From Chlorobiaceae bacterium (lineage in GTDB: Bacteria > Bacteroidota > Chlorobiia > Chlorobiales > Chlorobiaceae), in NCBI GenBank assembly GCA_013334925.1, contig JAAXWP010000021.1:1-41150 (forward strand): a stretch of 41,150 nt of DNA. The letters are read 5' to 3'. The notes under the pieces were generated by a model that did not search any database, was not told the origin of the DNA, and was given only the letters and a program-made list of their open reading frames with translations. A program made the position numbers and the translations under genes. Shown one piece after another: positions 35,075 through 41,150 of this stretch; position 1 is the first letter of the stretch; each line of letters begins with the position of its first letter.

Positions 35075-35187
35075 GCTGTTCCGCGACCCGATTGCTGCGT
35101 TGGGCGGTGCTCAAAATCCTCATGTACTCCGTGTACACTCCGGTTTTTCCGCTCCGTCCGCCTTGCACTCGGGCCGCTCACGACGCT
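35075..35187 (+). repeat. 113-bp dispersed intergenic element, copy 3, ending in a T-run
   Basis: This is the third full copy. The inner stem TGTAC-N5-GTACA has loop TCCGT. Relative to copies 1 and 2, a G in the left arm is A and the matching C in the right arm is T, which keeps the pair. After GCTCACGACGC comes TTTTTT, so this copy may end transcription of the MFS gene. The remaining DNA to the DCC gene (35188-35487) shows only a short GGGCT-TC-AGCCC palindrome at 35319-35330 and no gene. Confidence 0.9.
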
Positions 35188-35487
35188 TTTTTAATACGCC
35201 TGTAATCAGGTAAGGGTAAGTCGTATAATTTCAATAGATGGGTCGTATGTGCTGGATCGAGATTTTATTGCCCCGACATTCAGGCCGAGGGAAGGCATAA
35301 CAAACAATTATAAAGGGCTTCAGCCCAATACTCTTTCGTGATCGGATATTGAAACCTATAGTCTCCGAAGTCATAAGGGCTTCACAGGACCCATGCCTCT
35401 ATTTCTGAATTCGAAATTGCGCTTACCGTACAACGTACCCGAGTTACCTTCCATTGGCTTTGCTCCTGAACGATACCTGGATACCAG

Positions 35488-35919
35488 ATGAACAAGACCT
35501 TAGCCACCCTTCCGGAAAACATCGTCATATTCGACGGTGTCTGCAACCTCTGTGAATTCTCGGTCAATTTCATTTTTGACCATGATACCGCCGGGCAGTT
35601 CTATTTCACTCCGGCCCAGTCTCCTCTCGGTTCATCCTTACTCAGGCGCTTCGGCATCAACACGACGCGCCTTGACACCGTTGTGCTGGTCAGGAATGGC
35701 CAAGCCTTTACCCTAAGTTCCGCTGCCATTGAAATCGCCGCCAAGCTCGACCTGCCGTGGAATCTGCTCACGGTATTCCAGGTTGTTCCTGAACCATTGC
35801 GAGATATGATGTATGACTGGATAGCCCAGAACCGGTATCAGCTGTTCGGGAAAAAAGAGGTGTGCATGCTCCCCTCCGAAGCGCTGCGCAAACGCTTTCT
35901 CGAAGAAATCCCGGAGTAA
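35488..35919 (+). CDS. DCC-family thiol-disulfide oxidoreductase
   Basis: The 143-residue protein begins with [18 protein letters not shown]. Its Asp16, Cys19 and Cys22 form the DxxCxxC signature that names the DCC (YuxK) family, related to thioredoxin folds. The later part has the family stretch [25 protein letters not shown] in outline ([19 protein letters not shown]). The length is normal. No signal peptide is present. It stands alone on the plus strand, and its redox partner is unknown. A fragment of the 113-bp element follows 21 bases after its stop. Confidence 0.92.
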   Translation: MNKTLATLPENIVIFDGVCNLCEFSVNFIFDHDTAGQFYFTPAQSPLGSSLLRRFGINTTRLDTVVLVRNGQAFTLSSAAIEIAAKLDLPWNLLTVFQVVPEPLRDMMYDWIAQNRYQLFGKKEVCMLPSEALRKRFLEEIPE

Positions 35920-35940
35920 CGCGCAACTAGGGATGTTTTT

Positions 35941-36340
35941 CCGTGTACACCGCGGTTTCTTGGCTCCATCCACCTTCCGCTCGGGCCGCTTACGACACTT
36001 TTTCAGGACGCCAGTAATTGGAGTGCGCGTGGGATTAATTTGGTTTTATGGGTCCAATGGGTCGAATAGGTCCAGTAGGTCGAATGGACAACTAAAAGAG
36101 GCCTGTCGCCATCGAAATCGATCCTTCCTCTCGAGCAGCTCACGACGCTTTTTCAGGGTGCCTGCGCTATGGCGTATGGGTCGAATAGGTCCAATAGGAC
36201 GAATGGACAGCCTAAAGACGCCTGCATTATCGAAATCGCTATCGCTATCGAAATCGATTTCTTCTTCTTGGGCCGCTTACGACGCTTTTTAACGGCGTCC
36301 GCGCTATGGCGCATGGGTCGAATAAGACGAATCTCGTCAT
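35941..36340 (+). repeat. Fragment of the 113-bp element followed by three degenerate tandem repeats
   Basis: 35941-36000 matches the right half of the 113-bp element. From there a unit beginning (T/C)ACGAC(A/G)CTTTTT recurs at 35991, 36141 and 36278, about 137-150 bases apart. Each unit carries GGGTCGAATAGGTCC-like runs, and the first two end in ATGGAC before a short spacer. The DNA between is simple-sequence-like (ATCGCTATCG). No gene is supported in 35920-36340. Confidence 0.8.
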
Positions 36341-36704
36341 CGAGATCTTAAAGCCTTCATAAGCCCTATTTTCCCCTGATTTTTATCCCTGCTGTGACGC
36401 CGAAATGATGCCTGGCGTTGTAAAATGACGGTAAATTAAGTACCTATCAATCATGAGTGGTACCGCCCCCCTCATGAATTCCTCCCTAGGCGGCACTTGG
36501 AGCAGTAAAGACATGATACCCCAAGATCGAAGGACTAGCAAACATGCTCAGACCTCATACCCGATTTATAGGGCAGACCCTATCAACATTCCATCTGGCT
36601 TGTTTCCTCTCAGATCAATTGTATTGCGCTTACAGTACAATGTTCCTTAGTTTTCCCGTGCAATAGCCCCAAATATTTTAATAGACACAATAAATTTTAA
36701 AGGA
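36341..36704. other. Non-coding left border of the AT-rich defence island
   Basis: No gene is supported here. Composition changes from mixed to AT-rich toward gajA. A segment at 36624-36655 (ATTGCGCTTACAGTACAATG and the bases after it) is a diverged copy of 35417-35450 (ATTGCGCTTACCGTACAACG and the bases after it). The promoter of gajA should lie in the last 100 bases (TAAATTTTAAAGGAATG), where the ribosome site is very close to the start. Confidence 0.5.
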
Positions 36705-38471
36705 ATGAAATTAGCAAAGGTGAAATTAAAAGGATTTAGAAACTTCAAAGATGCAATAGTAAACTTTGAAATGAAATCACTGGTCATTGGGGCAAATGAT
36801 GTTGGTAAAACAAATCTATTGTGGGCAGTAAGATTGCTTTTGGATAGAAATCTAAATGATTTTGATGTTGAACCAAAGGATTCTGATTTTTATGCGTATG
36901 AAGAGACTAATAATTTTGAGATATATTTATTTTTTGATGATGTTGTGGAGGATTGCGTTGTGTCAAAATTAAAAGGGAAAGTTGGTGATGATGATAAGTT
37001 GTGTTTAGCATATAAAGCATTTCGTGATAAAGATACTAAAGCGAAGTCATATAAGCTTTACGCTGGTGTTTCTGAGTCTGGTTTGGAGGAAATTGAAGAT
37101 AGATATTATCGGAAGGTTATAAATATTCAATATATAAGCAGTAGGAGAGATTTTCAAAGTTATATAAACCGAGAGAAGAACTATTTGTTCCAATTTGCAA
37201 AACAAAATCGAGATGAAAAAGAGGTGCAGGATGATGATGTATTGTTTGGTGAGATTCAGAGGGATTTAAAAGAAATAGATGAGAAAATACCTAAATTAAA
37301 CTTTATTGCAAGTGCCACAAAATCATTAAATGAGGAGCTGGTTAACCTGTCGTTACATCATAAAAAACAATCAATTGTATTTGATACAAATGCATCAAAT
37401 ATTGATAATTTTATAAATAGTGTGACAATAGCATCAAGAAGTAATGGGGAAAATGTAAGGATCGGTGGGGATGGTAGATTAAATCAAATATATCTTGCGC
37501 TTTGGGCTTCAAAAAATGAATTGAAAGAGGAAAAGATTGAGGAAGTAACGATTGTTGGTATTGAAGAGCCTGAAGCCCATCTTCATCCACATCAGCAGAG
37601 AAAACTTGCGGAATACTTAAATAAGACAATTAAAGGGCAGGTAATACTGACATCTCATTCTCCACAAATTACTTGTGAGTTTAATCCAAATTCAATTATA
37701 AGATTGTATTCTAAAAAGGGAGCCACAAATGCTGCATCAAATGGTTGTTCTAAAATTATAGATGATGCGTTTGATGATTTTGGCTATAGATTAAGTATAA
37801 TCCCTTCTGAAGCTTTTTTTTCTGATGTTGTCTTTTTAGTTGAAGGGCCTTCAGAAGAGATGTTTTATAAGACACTGGCAAAGCAAATTAATGTTGATTT
37901 AGATCGTCTTAATATAAGCGTACTAATGGTTGATGGTATAGGGTTTAAGGTGTTTATTAAGATATTAAATAGTCTCAATATCGCTTGGGTGTTAAGAACC
38001 GATAATGATATTTTTAAAATTCCTGAAAAAATAGGGTATCGCTATGCAGGTGTTCAACGGTGCGTCAATTACTATCGGGATTATTGTACATATGATCAGG
38101 ATACTGACGATATTATAACGAGGTTTGAGTTGCAGTTATCAAATATTCCTTTAAAACAACCGCTCGCGGTTAATGTTGAGGCCTCTGAGAAAATTATTAA
38201 AGTGCTGCAAAAACATGGTATGTATATATCGAAAATTGATTTAGAAAATGATTTGTATCAGAGTCCTATTAAAGAAGATTTGATGAATTTTTTCCCCAAA
38301 AAGAGTCAAGAGGAGATTGTGGGAGCTATGCAGGATCGAAAAGCTATTTTTATGTATGATTTCTTAAAGAAAGAGAAAACGAAATTGCATAATCTGAAAA
38401 ATGATGATATCGCATTGCCATTAATGCGCTGCGTGAATATTATTGAAAGGTTGCATGATGAAAATAACTGA
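36705..38471 (+). CDS. gajA: Gabija defence protein GajA (ATPase-TOPRIM endonuclease)
   Basis: GajA is the nuclease of the Gabija anti-phage system. The 588-residue protein begins MKLAKVKLKGFRNFKDA and has Walker A GANDVGKT at residues 29-36, and Walker B VGIEEPEAHLHPHQQ near residue 284. The switch histidine is in VILTSHSPQI. The C-terminal TOPRIM domain has its acidic site in VEGPSEEMFYKTLA (near 379-392) and RTDND (431-435). This order defines OLD-family nucleases. The adjoining UvrD-type gene makes it Gabija rather than a solitary OLD protein. Base composition is far more AT-rich than upstream genes, a sign of transfer. The gene overlaps gajB. Confidence 0.93.
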   Translation: MKLAKVKLKGFRNFKDAIVNFEMKSLVIGANDVGKTNLLWAVRLLLDRNLNDFDVEPKDSDFYAYEETNNFEIYLFFDDVVEDCVVSKLKGKVGDDDKLCLAYKAFRDKDTKAKSYKLYAGVSESGLEEIEDRYYRKVINIQYISSRRDFQSYINREKNYLFQFAKQNRDEKEVQDDDVLFGEIQRDLKEIDEKIPKLNFIASATKSLNEELVNLSLHHKKQSIVFDTNASNIDNFINSVTIASRSNGENVRIGGDGRLNQIYLALWASKNELKEEKIEEVTIVGIEEPEAHLHPHQQRKLAEYLNKTIKGQVILTSHSPQITCEFNPNSIIRLYSKKGATNAASNGCSKIIDDAFDDFGYRLSIIPSEAFFSDVVFLVEGPSEEMFYKTLAKQINVDLDRLNISVLMVDGIGFKVFIKILNSLNIAWVLRTDNDIFKIPEKIGYRYAGVQRCVNYYRDYCTYDQDTDDIITRFELQLSNIPLKQPLAVNVEASEKIIKVLQKHGMYISKIDLENDLYQSPIKEDLMNFFPKKSQEEIVGAMQDRKAIFMYDFLKKEKTKLHNLKNDDIALPLMRCVNIIERLHDENN

Positions 38472-40116
38472 ACAACAAGACTTGATTCTTTCGTATGAGG
38501 GGTGTGCTGTGGTTATCGCTTCCCCTGGTAGTGGAAAAACTTTTGTTTTATCAAAAAAAATAAAACAAAACCTAAAGGCTCTTAAGGCGCATGAGGGAGT
38601 TATAGCTATATCGTATACGAATAAGGCGAGTGATGAATTAAGAAACAGAAGTTTGTCGGAAGGTGAGAATCCTATGAGTTCTTTTTTTGGTACCATTGAT
38701 AAGTTTTATATTTCTGAAATTATTGTGCCTTTCGGAAAGCATATATGGGGAATCCCGGAGAATGAGATTGAAATTAAAAAGATTGATAGTTTGCCTGAAG
38801 ATGAAAAATCATTGTTTGATTGGTTCACTAGGGACGTGTCTCTAGATGCGATTCAATACTATCAAATTGATGTTTTTAAGGAGTATTTTAAAAAAGGCCT
38901 TGTTTTCATTGAGGCGATTGGTGTTATGGCTAACTATATATATTCCAATTCCTGTGCATGTAGAAAGTATATAAAAGCGCGGTATAAGTATCTATATATA
39001 GATGAATATCAGGATTCTGGACTATCGCAACATGAACTTTTTTTAAAAATAAAGAATTTGGGCGTGGTTTCTGTGGCTGTAGGGGATTTGAATCAATCTA
39101 TTTATGCGTTTTCTGGAAAAGATTCTAGGTATCTTGATGAGCTGACAAGGAATGCGGAATTTAAGTATTTTGTATTAGATAAAAACCATCGATGTCATTC
39201 GTCAATAATAAATTATTCAAACTATTTGCTTAATCATAAAACAGAATTATTGAGATCTGAAAAAAGTACTGTTTATTTTAGGCGAATAGACGGTTGGGAA
39301 TTAAATGTTTCTGTATGGATTGACCGTAATGTTCCCGAAATATTAAAGGTCTTTAACGTAGAACGCCATAATCAAATAGCGATTTTGACTAGAGGGAACC
39401 GCACGGCTGACTTGATTAATAGAAATTTAAAAACAAGCCATAAGTTGTTTATAGGTAACGATCTTGATAACAACCTTAATGTGTGGTCGGGCATATTTTC
39501 GAATTTATTGTCATATCAAATGGATCCTAAGCGTCGTTTTGTTGATGTGGTAGAGGAGTTTATTTCGTTCGAGAAACTGAGTAGGAGGAAAAAGAATGAA
39601 TTAAATGCATTAAAAAATAGGCTGGGTAGAGATACTGTATATGACAATGAAGTCAAAGGTGAGATGCGTGAAATATTTAAAGAGATCGCAAAAATAATAT
39701 CGCCAAACTCTGAGAATAATGACTCTGTTATATTGCTGGATAAAGTATTACAAAATAGGCAAGAGTTTGAGTCATATAGGCCAGCTGATGATAATGAATT
39801 GAATATAATGACATTACATAAATCAAAGGGACTTGAGTATGATGTGGTAATACATCTTGATTTGCATGAGTGGATTTTGCCAAATAAAAGACCGGGCGTT
39901 AATAATGATTTTAATAATCCTGTTTATGGTGATTATAACCAAGATATTAATCTGCATTATGTTGGTATAACTAGGGCGAGAAAGGCTTGTATTCTAATAT
40001 CTAGCACAAAAAGAACAAATTCTAATAATGAAGTCAGGGTTGGCAGGGATTCGGAATTTTTATGGGTTAATCAGATTGAAAATTTAAGAAATAAACGTTC
40101 TGATGGACGAAATTAA
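38458..40116 (+). CDS. gajB: Gabija defence protein GajB (UvrD-like helicase)
   Basis: GajB is the SF1A helicase-like partner of GajA. The 552-residue protein has Walker A ASPGSGKTFVL (residues 21-31), motif Ia IAISYTNKASDEL and motif II YLYIDEYQDSG. It continues with motif III VAVGDLNQSIYAFSG, motif IV FVLDKNHRC, motif V MTLHKSKGLEYDVV and motif VI HYVGITRARKACI. All are intact. ATG 38458 is chosen because AAAGG lies seven bases upstream; ATG 38455 is also possible. It overlaps gajA by 14 bases, so the two are coupled. The gene is AT-rich like gajA. Confidence 0.93.
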   Translation: MKITEQQDLILSYEGCAVVIASPGSGKTFVLSKKIKQNLKALKAHEGVIAISYTNKASDELRNRSLSEGENPMSSFFGTIDKFYISEIIVPFGKHIWGIPENEIEIKKIDSLPEDEKSLFDWFTRDVSLDAIQYYQIDVFKEYFKKGLVFIEAIGVMANYIYSNSCACRKYIKARYKYLYIDEYQDSGLSQHELFLKIKNLGVVSVAVGDLNQSIYAFSGKDSRYLDELTRNAEFKYFVLDKNHRCHSSIINYSNYLLNHKTELLRSEKSTVYFRRIDGWELNVSVWIDRNVPEILKVFNVERHNQIAILTRGNRTADLINRNLKTSHKLFIGNDLDNNLNVWSGIFSNLLSYQMDPKRRFVDVVEEFISFEKLSRRKKNELNALKNRLGRDTVYDNEVKGEMREIFKEIAKIISPNSENNDSVILLDKVLQNRQEFESYRPADDNELNIMTLHKSKGLEYDVVIHLDLHEWILPNKRPGVNNDFNNPVYGDYNQDINLHYVGITRARKACILISSTKRTNSNNEVRVGRDSEFLWVNQIENLRNKRSDGRN

Positions 40117-40153
40117 ATGTATTCTAAAGCACCTCACTGAACAGATTTTTTGA
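40103..40153 (+). pseudogene. Possible remnant of a third gene cut off after gajB
   Basis: An ATG inside the last codons of gajB opens another frame that reads MDEIKCILKHLTEQIF and then stops at TGA. It shares the ATG overlap style of gajA/gajB, and its AT-rich composition ends within a few bases of the left end of the transposase unit (about 40160). This suggests the start of a gene whose remainder was lost when the unit inserted. It may also be a chance frame; 16 codons are too few to decide. Confidence 0.3.
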
Positions 40154-40279
40154 AATCAAGAAAGGAGCAGAGGGACGGTATTTACTTCATGCACTTGATA
40201 GGGCAGATGTCCAGAATTCATCTGAAAATGTTATTCTGTTGAAAGAGCGAAAAACCACAAGCCTCAACTGCAGCCCCCA

Positions 40280-40957
40280 ATGCCCAGAGGCCCCCGACTT
40301 GACGCACCCGGAACCCTGCATCATGTAATTGTCAGGGGAATAGAGAAAGGCCTTGTTGTCCAGGACGATGAGGATCGATCGGAATTTCTGTTACGAATGG
40401 GCCGATTGAGCAAGACGTGCCCGACGTCGATCTATGCCTGGGCAATCATGTCGAATCATATCCATATCCTGCTGAAAAGCGGCCCTGAGGGACTGAGTCG
40501 TTTTATGCGAAAACTCCTCACCGGCTACGCCATACGTTACAATCGACGTCACCGGCGATGCGGCCACCTGTTTCAGAATCGTTATAAGTCCATAATCTGT
40601 CAGGAGTCGGCCTATTTTCACCGGCTGGTGAGTTACATCCACCTCAATCCGTTACGAGCCGGTCTTGTATCGAGTCTCGAAGAGCTGGACCACTACGCGT
40701 GGAGTGGTCATTCAGTACTCATGAACCATCAGCATAACGAATGGCAGGAACGCGATTTTGTGCTGTCACAATTCGGTCGTACAGAGAAAACAGCTGTTCA
40801 GCAATACCGGGAATTCATAGAATCGGAAAGCTGTAAGGGGCATCAACCGGATTTGGTTGGTGGTGGTTTGATTCGCTCCCTGGGCGGCTGGTTTGAAGTC
40901 AGGACCCATTACCGAAAAGATGAAAAACAGGCATTTGATGAAAGGGGCGCAGAGTGA
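40280..40957 (+). CDS. REP-associated tyrosine transposase (RAYT, IS200/Y1 type), probably C-terminally shortened
   Basis: Y1 transposases nick DNA through a tyrosine and move or spread hairpin-flanked sequences. The 225-residue protein begins MPRGPRLDAPGTLHHVIVRG. It has the HUH pair His60 and His62 in MSNHIHILLKSGPEGL, then GHLFQNRYKSI and the catalytic Tyr region SAYFHRLVSYIHLNPLRAGL. The tail LVGGGLIRSLGGWFEVR is typical of the longer members of this group, which as I recall continue about 80-100 residues further. Here the frame ends DERGAE exactly where the second unit begins, so the duplication probably trimmed it. GC content matches the chromosome rather than the Gabija island. Confidence 0.88.
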   Translation: MPRGPRLDAPGTLHHVIVRGIEKGLVVQDDEDRSEFLLRMGRLSKTCPTSIYAWAIMSNHIHILLKSGPEGLSRFMRKLLTGYAIRYNRRHRRCGHLFQNRYKSIICQESAYFHRLVSYIHLNPLRAGLVSSLEELDHYAWSGHSVLMNHQHNEWQERDFVLSQFGRTEKTAVQQYREFIESESCKGHQPDLVGGGLIRSLGGWFEVRTHYRKDEKQAFDERGAE

Positions 40958-41061
40958 CGCTATTTACTTCATGCACATGATAGGGCAGTTGTCCAGAATT
41001 CATCTGAAAATGTTATTCTGTTGAAAGAGCGAAAAACCACAAGCCTCAACTGCAGCCCCCC

Positions 41062-41150
41062 ATGCCCAGAGGCCCTCGACTTGACGCACCCGGAACCCTG
41101 CATCATGTAATTGTCAGGGGAATAGAGAAAGGCCTTGTTGTCCAGGACGA
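41062..41150 (+). CDS. Second RAYT transposase copy (partial, cut by window edge)
   Basis: This is the start of a second open frame, MPRGPRLDAPGTLHHVIVRG and nine further residues, identical in protein to the first copy over the visible length. It begins 782 bases after the first start. Whether it is full length cannot be seen. It may be the original intact copy from which the shortened one derives. Confidence 0.85.
   Translation, partial: MPRGPRLDAPGTLHHVIVRGIEKGLVVQD

Larger units (their letters stand above)
40160..41150 (+). repeat. Tandem duplication of a RAYT transposase unit (period 782 bp)
   Basis: 40160-40370 recurs at about 40940-41150 with few changes; for example TATTTACTTCATGCA starts at 40179 and again at 40961. 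The unit contains leader DNA with GTCCAGAATTCATCTG and the transposase start. The first leader has a perfect CAGATG-N9-CATCTG stem (40204-40224); in the second the left arm reads CAGTTG. The second unit runs off the window. Its right end is not seen. Confidence 0.92.

Noticed and set aside
35188-35487. A gene or RNA between the 113-bp element and the DCC gene
   Set aside because: No frame with a plausible start or codon use was found; only a short GGGCT-TC-AGCCC palindrome is visible.
36705-40116. The AT-rich pair as a retron, a recF-like repair pair or a plain OLD nuclease
   Set aside because: There is no reverse transcriptase. GajA has a TOPRIM domain after its ATPase domain and GajB has all UvrD motifs, the two-gene arrangement of Gabija.
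40160-41150. A complete IS200/IS605 element with tnpB
   Set aside because: No TnpB frame is present in the visible sequence, and the transposase has the RAYT-type N-terminus PRGPRLDAPGTLHHV instead of the short IS200 TnpA form.

Overview
The window looks like chromosome from a green sulfur bacterium (Chlorobiaceae; Chlorobium, Chlorobaculum or Prosthecochloris). This is inferred from GC-rich coding sequence, an anaerobic gene set (NfnAB-type flavoprotein pair, hybrid-cluster protein, B12-binding radical SAM enzyme, ECF nickel/cobalt importer) and my recollection of this kind of gene order. No bch or fmo marker lies inside the window, so the genus is open. No rRNA, tRNA or CRISPR array was seen.

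Layout. 1-3.6 kb: a nickel/cobalt uptake operon on the minus strand (outer-membrane barrel, cbiM with a fused PDGLE domain, cbiQ, cbiO cut by the window edge), with nikR next to it. A palindrome overlaps the operon's probable promoter. 3.6-6.0 kb: nfnA-nfnB, followed at once by nikR. 6.2-9.05 kb: hisH, hisA, scpB and rluB on the plus strand, tightly packed. 9.1-11.1 kb: a helix-hairpin-helix outer-membrane protein. 11.3-13.0 kb: a polyprenol/phytol-kinase-like gene and a Sua5 gene on the minus strand. 13.2-17.1 kb: ppx/gppA, a pabB-pabC fusion and an unknown gene. 17.4-22.9 kb: smc, a HAD phosphatase, nusB and nth on the minus strand. 23.1-26.7 kb: folP, an M50 protease, a haem-binding protein and a methyltransferase on the minus strand. 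27.0-30.5 kb: a nitrosative-stress type cluster (Rrf2 regulator with three cysteines, ferredoxin, TPR protein, Hcp) ending in a clear terminator. 31.2-35.1 kb: radical SAM/B12 protein, HAD phosphatase, MFS transporter. 35.5 kb: a DCC-family thiol protein.

From about 36.4 kb to 40.16 kb the base composition drops sharply. This AT-rich island carries a two-gene Gabija anti-phage system (gajA, gajB). It is bordered on the left by decayed repeats and on the right by a tandemly duplicated RAYT/Y1 transposase unit. That unit seems to have cut off a third short reading frame that overlaps the end of gajB.

The intergenic DNA is rich in repeats. There is a 113-bp dispersed element in three full copies plus a fragment, whose hairpin shows one compensatory base-pair change. 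There are ATGGAC/GTCCAT 9-mer arrays facing each other between convergent genes, and REP-like palindromes at 30.6-30.9 kb. Three palindromes of identical 7-7-7 geometry lie upstream of the metal-uptake, nfn and rrf2 operons. The best-supported known system is Gabija; the least explained material is the repeat families and the three palindromes.
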